In this document: piece by piece, positions 1-13,100 of the stretch
Numbering within the stretch: position 1 is the stretch's first letter
Layout: each line of letters begins with the position of its first letter
NCBI GenBank assembly: GCA_942486035.1
Contig: CALNXK010000022.1
Coordinates: 4,331,001 to 4,395,000, forward strand
From: Porites lobata
Taxonomy: Eukaryota; Cnidaria; Anthozoa; Scleractinia; Poritidae
Direction: 5' to 3'
DNA: 64,000 nt
The notes under the pieces: generated by a model
What the model was told of the DNA's origin: nothing
Seen by the model: the letters and a program-made list of their open reading frames with translations, nothing else
Databases searched by the model: none
Position numbers and translations under genes: made by a program

Positions 1-1639
1 CGCTGCGGAAATATGTCTTCAGTTTTTGCGTCTAAAACCTGAGCGATAATCGGCTTAGTGGCTTTCCATGTTGAATTTGTGCCTCATAAAGTCAAGGAAA
101 AAGGAAAAGCTTGAAGCATCACTTCTGATTTTTTGAAAACGAAACGTATATTAAAGCAAAGGTTTTTTCCTAATGCACAGCTAGCTAGAAGTAAAGTGTT
201 CAAATATATTGGTGTAATTGAGAAGTTGTTTTTGTTTTTCACCTGTTCGAGTTGTATTTTAATCGAAGTTGAAAGATCAACAAATTCTACAGGAACTAAT
301 TTTGTTGAGGCGCATTGATTCTCAAAAGAGATAAGAAAAATTATTAGCATTTCAGTCCTACTAGGTTTATAGCGAAGTAGAAATTAAAACAACATACCTG
401 TAAATCCTTTGCAACGATTCAGTGCTAAATTCTTTTCCCAGTGGGATGATGAGAGAATTTTTTTGTGTGAAAACTTTCTTTTTTGAAGTGACAACGTGAC
501 GTGATGACAAAATCTGGCGGTTTTCTTTACAATCATGGGATTGACAGGTTCCAAGAAAAGAAGTGTATCCACAGACCTGGTCTCAGGCTTGGAAAACGAA
601 GAAATATTTCGTTTGCAAGAATTTTAAGGCTTCGTACAGTATGGAAGTCTAAAGACATCAAAACCGAGATCAAAGGCAGAGAAAGGGGCTGTTCTCTAGA
701 AAGTCTTAAGATGACCCTTTTGTGAATATTCTAAAACATTTGTGTTTTTTATAGTTATGATTTTTGATAATCGTTTTAATGTTTTTATTCTACACCAGCA
801 TAGCTATACGTCTAACGTGCAAAAAACTAAAAACTAAGCGAATGAATTTCGACCCTCAGACCACATTATCGTGACGTCCCGAATTTATAGTGGACACTGC
901 GGCTCGGAAATATTCACGAACGATTTCCTAAAGAACGCGCTCATGAACCCTTGAAATTAAAAAACATGGTTAGACCTTTAAGTGACTCCTCAGAAAGAGA
1001 ACATCAGTCCAGACGCGCGTGACCCTTAGCATGTAGATCAAAATTCCTCCGGTGGGGGAGGGGGACATCCATATGAAAGTGACGTAGATGCTTGCCATCT
1101 TGCTTAGGGGCAGATGACGTCTTTAAAAAGAACTTAAGCAACAACGACGGCGACGACTACGAAAACGTCACTCAAAATGGGAATTTGAGCGTCTTCAAAC
1201 ATTATCGCGCTTATTCCATCTCGTTCAATTCGTCAAATGTTGCCAATTTTTTTCTGGAGTTGAATTCTGAAAGACTATATGGAAGTTCAGGAAAAGAAAA
1301 GTAAAGTCGTTGTCTTGTGTTCACGTTTTACAGAAAACGTGAAATTAGGCATTTCTACGTCGTAGTAGTGTAGTGACGAAAGAAAGAAATCCGAAGAAAT
1401 GTACAAAAAAGGGTGATGCACGTGCAAAGATGTTTTTTTTTTTGCCAATCTATACCTAGTGCTTTTTTGCGGTTCTTAGTTGACGTCGCAGTCTTCGTTG
1501 CCCAGTTTTATCCTTGAAGGTATCGCTTGCGGTTATGCGTGAACTGACGAAATATCTATAAAAAGATACTGTACAGCCATACTGTGCTGGAGCATGTGCA
1601 ACGCCCAAATTGATCTCCTTTAAGGGGTTTAATTGCAGG

Positions 1640-1800
1640 GAGCCTGGGAAAACAGGTGATGACTTGTCACTACCCAGATCAATTTCCCTCGCGGCACGAC
1701 CAAACAGAAGCACTACCCAGCGCGGCCAGATCTGGATAGTAATGCGTCATTTTTTGGAATTTCTGTACTCGTGCGTCGCGATACGTCGGCTGTTTTCTCA
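1640..1800. repeat. relic of an inverted-repeat element (same family as 34.4-34.6 kb)
   Basis: The core around 1727-1775 (AGATCTGGATAGTAATGCG, then GGAATTTCTG) resembles the segment at 34515-34555. The inverted partner seen in the 34 kb copy is poorly kept here. This is probably a decayed non-autonomous DNA transposon. Confidence 0.4.
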
Positions 1801-2567
1801 GGCTACAGGGACTCCTGTTTTGATTCCAATTTTTCCGACGAACATCCCCGACTCTGTCATATGGGAGCCGGAGTGTAGAGAGTCAAAATACTTAGGCGGA
1901 ATGTTTTTTTCCGGTAAGAAAACGACTTGGGATTCAATTTGCTACCTATGAGATCGAAAACAAAAGCTTTGAAATACATTTAGTTCAACTAAAGCACATT
2001 GATTTAACCTGAGGTCAGGCCCAATTTTAGAAGACTTCGGACATTCTCTCTTATTCGCCTTTCCCGCCGGAATTATAGTTACCAAACAAAACGCAAATAT
2101 TATGAGCCTGTTCTCAAGTTAAAATTCATTAAATTTCCTCAAACTTTAAAAAGGCAATAGAAATGGTACCCTCAGCTTTAAGCGTCCTTATAGCTTATTT
2201 TTTAGCAAATTTCTCTCGTTTGAAAAAAGCATGTTGACCCACCAGAATTGCTGAAACGTTTTTTTAAACTCTAGATGAAGGTACCCCTTCCTCAAAATTG
2301 ATGTCTTATAAACGTAAAGGTGACGATAAAGGCTTCAAGGCTGCAACAAAGCCTTTTTCGTTTGTTTGTTTTTTTTTTCCAACTCTTTTGTCTTCGGATT
2401 ACAATTTTCTGTAGACTGCTAGCACTCCCACGGGACTGTCCCGCGCCCGGCGAGTATATTTATACGTGCGAGTGAACGAGTTCCCTTCTCGACTAGTTCG
2501 CAGTTTGAGTCCTGCCAAATGTACCAAGTCCTGACTCGACAGACTGAAAAGGTACTGTTCGCAGTTT

Positions 2568-2742
2568 ATGCCCTCACTATGCCGGATAGCTCTTACGTTG
2601 CGATCACACTTTTAGGGATTCTGTTCACACATGAGAACGGTCTTCAGATAGGTTTCTGTGCCACTCTTTGACGCAGTGTGAACAGGTGTTTTGCTATACC
2701 GGATAGATCTTCTTGTCGACATAAAAACCTGTTCGGTCCGGT
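2568..2742. repeat. possible MITE relic with CCGGATAG end motifs
   Basis: CTATGCCGGATAGCTCT near 2578 and CTATACCGGATAGATCTT near 2694 bracket a segment with GTTCACAC and GTGTGAAC as an inverted pair. No clean terminal inverted repeat or target duplication could be fixed. Confidence 0.3.
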
Positions 2743-3872
2743 ATTGTTTAGGCTAAATTTCTCTTAGCTAGCTGCTACTGTGACCTTAATGATAATTTGC
2801 ATGTAATGGCGACATTATTGCTATATATAGCGTCTGATTTCGAAATGCATTATAGTAACATTCACGTTGCGTTGATCGCCGGGTCCCCATATATATGATA
2901 ATCAATCAGAAATCACATTTGTTTGATAACATCTGGCTGGGCAGTCTCTTGAAAATGAGCAAAGTAAACAAAGAAATGACACCGTCACCGACTATTCAAA
3001 ATCTTTTGTCCAGGCGATTAACACCTTCTAATCTCTTAAAAAGAAATCATTTTCCCTTTGGTTTATACACCTCGCTTCGCTTAAATGGTTTCGGACGTAA
3101 TGCATTTGAATGAAGCATCGAAGCGAAGCGCTCTTCAAAGCATGGTTTGAAGGCGTATTTGATACCACATGAAGATGGATTGATTGAAACACGAAAGCAA
3201 GAACAGAATTGGGTGTCTCAGCATGAAATATTTCAGTTCTAACAGTCGCTGTTTGACAGAAGGGATAGCGAAAAAGTCACGAATGGCAGCCACAGATTGA
3301 AGAAAAAAAGTAAGTGAACTTTCGGCTAGACATAACAACAGACAGAAAGACTGAATAACAAACCTTTGATAGCGAGTTTCCTTAGCATTTATTCTTGAGA
3401 GTCGTTTGCTTTGTTCGACAAACATACTCCGTGAAAGGAAGCTTCTTAGATGAATTTCAATTAATTTAGAAAGGGTTAGATCCATTTAGCAATCGAGGCT
3501 ACTCAAATAACTTAGAATTCAATCTGTTAACGAATCGCCTGTCATGTAATTTTTGCTTTCAAACATTTGTGAGTTTGATTGGGATCTCGTAGGCCGTCAA
3601 AACGTTGAAAAATCAGCCATTAAAACAACTGGGAAAACGTTTATCTCTGTCAGAAACCAGGTGCTCTTCCCGTGTGTCCGAGACGATAACTTCAGGGGTT
3701 TTAGCTGGCCAGCGATTGATTTACGATTTGCAAATTAAAAGTTGCGTTTTGCTTATAAAAACGGTGATCTTGCAAGATGCTATTCAAGAAACTTTTGATA
3801 TTTTTTAGATATTAGTTTGCAGTCCCTTTTCCAGTTTTAATTGCTCGAGTATTATTTCTTTAAAGTTGCATG

Positions 3873-3892
3873 AAAAAAAAAAAAAAAAAAAA
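3873..3892 (+). repeat. poly(A) run, 20 nt
   Basis: Uninterrupted A run followed by AATAATAAT. It could be the tail of an old retroposon, but no retroposon body is recognisable to its left. Confidence 0.7.
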
Positions 3893-6052
3893 TAATAATA
3901 TCGACTCAGGAATCACTTTGATCGAGTTAGCGTGTCCGTTCAAACGATTACTATAATCTAGTTGTGGATTATAACTTTTTGGTAAATATGATGTATTTCT
4001 TTGGCCGCTTGAGGTATTAACATTCTGCATGTCCATTAAATTGCCAAACGAGGCTAGCAAATAAATTGTTTTCGTCTCTAACTGTCTAAGTTCATGACGC
4101 AAGCGACTCGGTAGCCGAGACAAAGATGCTGCGAGGCATTACATTGTACATTCAGTACCTCGGGGTATATAGTTTACATTTATATGCTCTGCAGAAAAGT
4201 GTATTCCACCGAGTTTATCTTACTCTTAAACAAAACAGGGACCTTAACAAGATCTGTGCGAGTATCAGTCTCGATTAGCTTTGAAAAATAAACACTATGA
4301 AAATCATGCACACTAGAAAACAACTTACGTCACTTTCGGGCTACATTTTCGTAGCGACGGTCTTCGCGAGGAACGTCACTTATCTGTATTTACAGAAGGT
4401 CTTTATTGATTTAATATTGTCGTAAATAAGTGAATATTATAATTAATGAGCTTCAGAGGTCGAAAAGAAATACACTGTTTACAAAATTTAACTGACATTC
4501 TTAGTACATTCCTGCATGAAAATAAGAGGTGTTAATGAAATTGTATGGAATATAAACACAGCCCATAAACTTATCAAACGTTTTTCCTTTTTACACCAGT
4601 CCCATGACGTAATTTCCGACTCGTGCCCTTCAATTTGAATAATTTCTTTTAACGCTTGAAAATTTGCTCTAATCTGTTTAAATTAATCTTGTAATTTTCA
4701 AACAATTCATAGTAATTATCTTTTAAAATAAAATCAGGGCTAACATTTCCCTCTGCTCCGTGGGAGTCTCCAGATCAACGATGCCTTACTAAAGCAACAA
4801 GTAATTAATGATTAAAACGGCACGTTTTGAATATAGAAATAATGGTTGTACTTGTAGGATATTGTGTCATGGTATTTAACCCCGCCGTGCAAGCATGGGG
4901 GAGAAAAGCGGATTGAGGGGCAAATTTTAACCTCCAAGAGGGCAATTACACAAATCATTTGAGGTAACACAAGTTGCACATACAGGAGAATTAAAATGCT
5001 TTGTTGTTGACTTTCTCCCAGATGTGGTGATTTGTGTCATGCTTCCGCGTCCTTTAAGAAAACATTTTCGTTATTTAGTGATTGAAATGGTAGCCGTTAC
5101 ACGTGTAGTTATCGTTTCTTTAATGTGGCTCATGCAGTGAACCAAAAAGAGACTACTGTTTGTATTTTCCGCCAACTCTTTGCAAAGTAATCTACGCTTT
5201 GGACTACCAAATTCCTCTCAATTCAGCTGTCAATTCCACAATCTAGGTTTTTGAATTCGGAATCCACGGTCTGAAATCCAGAAAGGATCAGAAACTAATG
5301 TCCTGACTTGATGGACTTCATGCACAATCCAAAACATGCGCAGCTGAATGCTAAATACACTCACTGGAGGGAGAGGTTGTGGATTGTGAAATTCAAAAAC
5401 ATTCATAAGGCTTTTGTCTCGGCCTGTGCTAACTGAGTGGCCTGCGTGGCAGGCTACTAACTGAGCTGGATCGGACCCCAAGACAATTCTTAAACTTAGA
5501 TACATTTGGAACATAAAAACGTACAGCTTGCATCTTTATGATTCATTATTTGTAATTAAAACATTTTGGGCGATTTTGATTTCGGACAAAAGTAGTGTCG
5601 GGAGAAAACAGTCCGCAATTTAAAGTATTTCCATGGGCGACGCCATCATTTTTCCAAGGGCAATATAGACGAGAAGATAGGAATAGTGGAGGCTGTCACT
5701 TAGGAACTGGAACTAAAAGATTGTTTTGGAAGATTTTGTCTCTCGTTTGAGCTTGAAAACTCTTGGTATTCTTCATGGCCCTTGTCAGCTGGAACTGCTA
5801 GAGAAACAAGCTTGATTCAATTCGTTTTTTTTCTCCTCCTGTATCCGTTAAAAACCTAGAAAATAATACATGTAATAAAAAACAACAACAACATGATTTT
5901 CCCAGATCTTGCTCCAGGCTAATTCGTATTTTGTGTAGGCGTAAGTCTACCTTAAGTGTGTTCGAACTGAAAGTTAAACGTATCGTCCAGAATTTTTCTG
6001 CAAGTAATTTTGCCTGCACTGATTCTAAAACGCAACTTTTTATGATGAGGCC

Positions 6053-6204
6053 CAGGGGTGGATCCAGAAAATTCTGAGAGAGGTGGCCGGGACACTTGCC
6101 AGCTATATAAATTCTTTCTTTTTTTCTGAGAATTCTATAAGAATAATAAAAAAAGAAAAAGGGGTGGTCGCGGCCCCCTCGGCCCACACCTAAATCCGCC
6201 CTTG
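6053..6204. mobile_element. short hAT-like non-autonomous DNA transposon
   Basis: The left end CAGGGGTGGATCC and the right end (reverse complement CAAGGGCGGATTTA) form imperfect terminal inverted repeats of the CAGGGGCGGATCC type known from hAT elements. GAGGCC occurs on both outer flanks and may be the remnant of a target-site duplication. The interior has no coding capacity. Assignment to hAT rests on the end motif only. Confidence 0.5.
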
Positions 6205-9200
6205 AGGCCTCAATTGATGAAACCGCACAAAGTCTTCAGCTTGAGACTATATCATTTACTTTGAAAAGTTAACTATAGTGCATTTGTTTTTAGTATTTGT
6301 CATGATCATTCTTTCTTTCAGAACAATGTAAATCCGATATGTATAACTATGTTTTTGTGTATCTGTTTTTCGTTGAAGGCTTATGAAAAAAACTATGTTT
6401 TTCTCTTTAATTTTTTAGTGTGCATTATTGAATACATAGGCTTTGAACTGTTTATCAGCGATGAAAGATTTTCTCTTCTTGAAGATTAAAAAATTACAAA
6501 AGGGTTGCATATAAGCTACTTAGAACCAACCTCAGTGTATGAGGTTCATATCTGTTTTAGCTAATTCCCATAAATGACTACAGTTTCAGTAGTTTTCAAC
6601 AGAGGAATGCATTTATTGTCGTTGTGGTTCAATGTTACGTCAGTCTGGCTAACTTTTGTTCCCGTGAACAAATCCAAGTGCCACCTCTGTTGCATTTTGA
6701 GAGTGAAATGGATAGATAAAAGACCAAAAATCGACTAATTGTATTCGTACTCTATTCTTGTATTCTTGTATAGTTCTATCTCTATTCTTTCTGCCAGACC
6801 TCCCACTGAGAAATTTACTGCTGTTAAAAATCTTAACACTTGTTACATACCACTGGGACGCCAAACGAGCTAAAATGGCGGAGCTATTAATTTACCGACA
6901 TAAAGAACACAAAGGCCTTATTATCAGTTTTATCATGGTATGAAAAGAAAACGAAATTATAACAATTACTAACCCTAAGCAACCAAGAATAACATCCAGG
7001 TTTACTAAAATCTAACGTACGGAAGGAAATGCCATTTCATGAAGTGTTACCGAAATTTTTCCTCCTTTGACTATACATACTCAGTAACCCGATGAAAATG
7101 AGTTTCGCGACGATGTTGTGGAACTGGAACATTTCAGAGAGAGGAACTGACGTTTTTGGGCATTTGGTCAAACGTGGCTCAGTAAATGCAATAAATCTTT
7201 ATCAGACAATTTTGATGAAAGTCTCCTGATCCTTTTATCGCTGTGCCATTAAAGTTTATTAAGGAGAGACGAAAAACAAAACTTCACTTAAAGGATTCTC
7301 TGTGACTTGGCTTTCAATATATTATGCTTTAAAATGACAGCGACAATACTTTAAAAATTAATGACGACTTTTGAATGTTCCAAATAGCAATGATGTCTAT
7401 GACGGCTGTGTGCATTGACAATTATCACCATGATTGGTCAGAAAAGTTTATGAGATTGTTGAGTCCAAAAGGTAATAATGTCTATCGCAGTAGGTTGTCA
7501 TGAAGCTTGCTTTTTGTCTAAATTAAAGCGAAAACCAATACTGTGGCGGTCTTTCCTTTTTATTCTGAAGTTGGAAAAAGTTATTTATACCAGTATTATT
7601 ATCGGCTAAATTTTGAACGGCTCTGTTTACACAATTTCTCCTTGAGGCGAAGTTACAGTCTTATTTTTATCGCCAGGACAACTGGCTTGTTTTTTTCTCA
7701 CTAGTACCCTTTTTAAAGAATTAAAAGACCTCCTGTGGGAAAAATAAGCAGTTTGATTGAAAGACCACACATGCAGAGCTTGCATGCAGCTTACAGATGT
7801 CTTTTATAACAACTTTATGTACTTGAATTTAAAATATATGTGCGTTTTCCACTGCGGTTTTTTTAGTAGATATACGTCTTAAAAACACGAAATCATAATA
7901 AAACTTTTATCTCTATTTGTGCTCAAAACTATTCCTAGTACTGATTAATTTATTTGGTGTTAATAAAACACCATTTTGTTTTATTAGGTCTTTACCAGAT
8001 CTCTTTATAATGCAAATATATCACGGAGTTCGGACTGAAACAATAGGCATGCGTAAGTCCGATTTTGTTCATTGTTCAATCAAAACTTACACATACTTTA
8101 AAGTTTATAACGCCATTTCGGGTGCGTTAGTCATCCTTCGAGGTCCCTTCGTAACCTCCATGACTCCATATTGGACGCAGATATCAAAAAGGAAGAACTC
8201 ATTTTTAGGTATGCAATAGGTGTTTTTTTGTCGTTCAACGTAGATTTTGGTTGGCACAAATTAGTGTTGCATGTATTTGCACCATACAAGCCATTGTACA
8301 GTTTAATTTGGTAAAATTGCTGGCCAAATATTCGACACTTTTCTCAATAGTGATTGTGAAAATTTGACGTAAAATGTACCTTATTTTAAGCAACTAGTTG
8401 AATTTCGTACTTTTTATGCTGGCAAAGTTAAACCGACACCGAGGTTTTGTTATGAGTGTACATGTCTCACTTACACATGTTCATGAATATTTTATTTGTC
8501 ATGTACCGCATCGCCATCCGAAATTTGCGTCCATGCAGTGGCTATACTCCGGCTAGACATCCCAAACGACCCATTTTGTAAGGTACTGCGGTGAGCTATT
8601 CTAGTAGAAGAAAAACGCTTCATCTTGATTCATGGGGTGAAAACACAAAACACAAAAATAAGCCAGGTTCTAAGGAAACTGCAATAAATAGCTTATTACG
8701 GTTAGGAACGATTTAGACTGTACAAAATTGTCGCACCAAGCGTGCTGACTACGCGAATTGTGCTTGGTCGAAAACGTCTGACAATCGGACGAGTTAAAAA
8801 TAACAGCTAGGAGTTTTAAGTTCCCTTTACACAGTATTATGCGTATTGTGGTTTACAAAAATTGAATGGGACGAAATTGTACTGTCTAGACTCTTTTTTG
8901 GCGGGGGGAAGTGGTTTATAGTAATATCGTTTACAAAAGAGTTGGCTTCTCGGGTAGCTAATGTTTGCTGACACGCTTTCAACGAAGTTACATCAGTGTA
9001 CTCGAAACACTTTTTCCGCTTCTACGTTTTAGTTCGTCAAAACAATATTTCAAAAGAAAAGTTTTACCGCAGAGGTACAGTCTGTCAGGTGATTATTGTC
9101 AATTAAACTCACTAGATATGATAATCAGTTATTGACTCGGATTTTCCCAAAAAAGGGACCTCTGACAAACGTGCGATATCTATAATATTGCTATATTCAA

Positions 9201-9906
9201 CAGTGAACCACTGGCGAGTTGACGTCAGCAGCAATCCATTATCTTGATCCTCGGTAAACGTTCATGACTACATTTGTAGAAAAGGTCGAAACTGACCTGT
9301 TTTCTATCTTCGAATTGATTTGAATCAGATATTGTAAGTGTTACCAGCCTTAAATCTTTGTTTGTTTGTTATTCGCGTGGGAGATCATACAACCGACATT
9401 TCTCACCAAAAAGTATGAAAGATACAGACAGCACACAATAGGAAAAAAAAATAAACTAGAAAAAAAAATAGAAGACAAAATCGTGGCCAGAGGCCTAAAA
9501 GAAACTAGAAATGCCGTAAGCTCATTAGAGATAAGGCCTCCTCGAACACTCGAACTGTGGACCATAAGGTGATTGAACATCAAGTGAGCCAGAAAGGGTG
9601 GAAAGACCTGAAATCATTATCCAGAACTTTGCCTTTATGAAGTGTAATCTTTACATCTATAATATAGGAACTTATCGAGAAATTAAACCTCTTTATAACA
9701 TAGACAACTCTCTAAGAGATCTTCCATTTACTAATACAGTCTCAATATCATGAGAGGCGGCTGATATTTTAGACCAAACCTGCATCCGGCCATTTGGCTC
9801 TGTTGTAACAGGTATATTACAGATATGTGTATGTATAAATAGCATAAATATCTCTTTAATAATCAACGGACCTTAATCAGCGTACACACCCTACCTCCCC
9901 GATACG
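6205..9906. other. gene-free stretch
   Basis: No exon, RNA gene or clear repeat was recognised. Short open frames near 6.76-6.94 kb and 7.92-8.22 kb show no domain. The region is plain AT-rich sequence upstream of the lectin receptor gene. Confidence 0.5.
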
Positions 9907-9979
9907 TTAACCTGCGATCAGGTGGTCCTTCTCCCCTTTCTTTTTCTCCGCGAAAGAAAATACGCCTGATCGTAGGTTG
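9907..9979. repeat. small inverted repeat
   Basis: Arms AACCTGCGATCAGGTG (9909-9924) and CGCCTGATCGTAGGTT (9963-9978) are near-perfect inverted copies about 40 nt apart. It lies about 150 bp upstream of the lectin-receptor start codon, so it sits in or near the promoter. Most likely a miniature transposon. Confidence 0.55.
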
Positions 9980-10134
9980 ATAATACGCCTACCGCCATAA
10001 TACAATCACTTGTGCTCGCATGCGCAACTTTAGTTCCGTGTTAATTCAAGAAGGTCATTGAATTGTGTCGTAAATATTTTTATCCTGTGCAGTTCCTTCA
10101 TGTTGTTCTTGATTGAGGGATTCATGGAGGAGCC

Positions 10135-13100
10135 ATGCGTAGCTCTATCACCGCTCTCCTCATATTGGGGTCATTAATAGAAGTCATGTCCTGGCACGTC
10201 CATCAGAAAGTACCAATTAAGTGGTCAAGTCTCGCAAATCTCCGAGGGCTCTCCATTCTGATGAAACCGGGAAGAATTCACAACGTGGATGCGAAGTGAG
10301 TTTGAATTACTGAATAGTGTACATACAGTAAGGTCAAAAGAAATCATCCGCAAAAGTTTGAACGTTTCTGGCCAACGACTCAATCGTCTGAACTGGTCAG
10401 TGCAAGGTGCTCCTATTTGGCTTGAAGCCCGGTAACGTTAATGCACCTGCATTCATTGTACCCAGCAGATTCTCTTTCTGATGAGTAACTTTGTCGTACA
10501 GTGTACTTACAATGAAAAGATGAAGTTTGATACTTAAAGTTGCCACTTATTTATTTTTTTTAGATGGCCTTTTCCTCTCATTTCCTTGGGCCTTTTTTCC
10601 TTCTAAGCTCGCCCTGAGCTTTTATTTGAAGTAATTTCTTTAAAAAGACCTATAATTAAAAAAAACAACAACACAAAAAAGCCATCCTGTGGAGCTGAGT
10701 CAGTCGAGAGTCAGGCCCTCTGACTGCCTCTACGGTTTGCAGACATGGTGCTGACGTCATTATTTTTATTTTTTTAAAACTATACATTTGTATGACGTAA
10801 CTGTGACCTTTTTGTGGTGAAAACTTATTACCGTCACGTGAAATGTTTTTCTAAACAACCACAAGAAAAACAAAAACACGAGATTTTAGAGCGCTTCAAT
10901 CAAGGAAAAGTTCTAGTGTGCCCACTGAAAGTCCGAGATAAGGAGTGGCAACAGTCGGTGAGGTTTGTGTTTTAATTTGTAATGTAAGCGACTTAGATTT
11001 GTCATTGATAGCTTTGCTAGCGTAGACAGAATCACTTGTGTCTTCAATTTTCTTTCTAAACTTTGAACTGAAGCATTCTTCAACTTACTTTTTTCAAGAG
11101 GAGGTTTTATTGAAAGTCCCGAATGATTTTTGAACATCAAAGTGAAAAGAGCGCGTTACTTGCGGAAAAAAAGGTGGGATAAAATGAATATTGTAGACTT
11201 TTTTAAAAATGTTTTTAAACATTTTACTTTGCCGTTTATTTGCAGTTGTATTGTGAATGATTTCATATCCAATACCGGAAGTAGAGGTCACAGCCAGTAT
11301 CACGAGACATTCCACAGGTTACGTACTCTTGAAATTCACGCTCGAGGAGGTAAGTAACAACCCAGGTATAACCTTCAGTTAATCAATATAAAATGTGTTG
11401 GATTTGAAGATAAACATTGTTCATTATCTGAAAAACTGCCCTGCCAAAACCAAACTAGGGAGACAACTGATTAGTCATTACGTCAAATGGTTTCAGTATA
11501 CTCTAAGGTCGCACTCAGTCGACCGGTTCTTTAGTTAGAAAGCAGTACTTTATATTGCGGTTTAAAATGGACTCCGCCGGCATATTTTCTGTCGACTCAT
11601 TTTCGGGATCAAACAGGAATTTCCCAAATCGGTGTCCGTTCGATCGAAAAGTTCTGTCGCAAACTGTAGCAGAGTTTTGTTGTAGCGATACTAGAGGCAA
11701 TTTACCCTTGTTACAAATTCGAAGAATTCACTAGCTTGCTGGTATGGCTAAGAATGAACGTACCGGACGTGCTGCTCACAATCTGCAATCTCTAAGAGGA
11801 AAGGAAATGGCCTGCTCTTTTAATGACGTCACAAAATGATCATCAGCATACACTCAAGTTTGTACTCGTTTTTGTTAAACGGACTGACGAAGAGAACCCA
11901 ACCACATCTCAGTTGCGTGTTGTTCAGTGACCAAGACAGTCAGTGAGGTGCTTTGAATGTTCCTCTAAATGAAAGGCGGAAAGTTTGTAGGTAATCATCC
12001 GAGGTACGATGATAGTAAGTCTCAGAAACTTTCAGCTTATTAGGTAGGACGAAAGACTATCCAGCGGGCTTTCGAGTCGGCTTCCTTCACGACGATAGCG
12101 TTCTGCTCTCATAATATACTCATTTTTCTATTTCGTTGCTGGGTGTGAAATTCTCCTCCGATTCATTAATCAAGTCACTCAACGAGGTCGATCTTTCATG
12201 CCCTTTTCAAACAATGGTAACTTTTTCACTGTCCAACTATTTGGGCGCTGCGAATGAAGAAAACTATCAAATTAATTTGGACTTGATTCAGATTACCGAC
12301 TCAATCGAATTCTGAGCGGTACCTTGAAGGCATCCGCTTCGCAAGTGTTCAAAGTTGGAGCTTGGGACGAGTAGGCTCGCGATGAGTAATTTATACAGCG
12401 TGTTAGGGACGTCACAGTGGTTTTCAAATGTTAATCGACTGATGTTTGAAGATATTTAGAGCTAACTGGGATCTGTAATAACATTGACTTAGCCTTCGTC
12501 TCTGCCAAACCTCTACCGCTCAGCGATATTTCATCATTATGCCCGATTTTACGGTGGATAAAAAGCAATTTCTTTGAAAATTTGGATATTAAATACTGCG
12601 TTAAATTAAAATTAAAAAAAAAATCGTTTCAAGAAAGTTAAAATGATTGCATAATGATTTGATCATTACGCAAGCGAGCAAACAGCTAAAAAGCCCTTAT
12701 AAATATTGACTTTTAAAGAAAAGTTGAAAGATAAATATTAGCAGAGCTGGCTTTTGCAAATATCTTTTAACCGAAAAACAATAATTGAAAGTTAATTAAC
12801 ATTCTTTTTTGCTTTTCTCCCTGAGTTCTATTGTGTTGCATCGTCTCCAGGATTTCTGGTGTTTTTTTATTACAATTAGTATACAAAAACAACGTATCTC
12901 TTTTGCAGACATAGATAACGGAGCACAAACACTTTTTACCTATTTTTCATACCATCCTTTCATTCTGCACTTTTTCTAGTGCCTAAGGGTAAGTGAAGAA
13001 AACCATTACAGCGATCTTATCTTCCGGTTTTAATGCAATTTAATATATCTACGATGATTGCTTGTGAACCATAGTAGGAAGTACGTCATTGTTTGGAAAA

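Larger units (their letters stand above)
1..6052. other. gene-free left flank with scattered repeat relics
   Basis: I see no supportable coding exon here. Open frames are short, lack recognisable domains and are not linked by phase-compatible splice sites. The stretch holds a repeat relic near 1.64-1.80 kb (shares a core with the inverted repeat at 34.4-34.6 kb), a repeat near 2.57-2.74 kb (two copies of a CTATRCCGGATAG motif around GTTCACAC/GTGTGAAC inverted motifs), and a 20-A run at 3873-3892. It may belong to an intergenic region or to a large intron of a gene outside the window. Confidence 0.5.

Noticed and set aside
12909..12979. Exon after TTTTGCAG at 12908 in the lectin gene
   Set aside because: In the phase demanded by exon 2 it runs into a TAG after 23 codons, and no donor lies before that stop.
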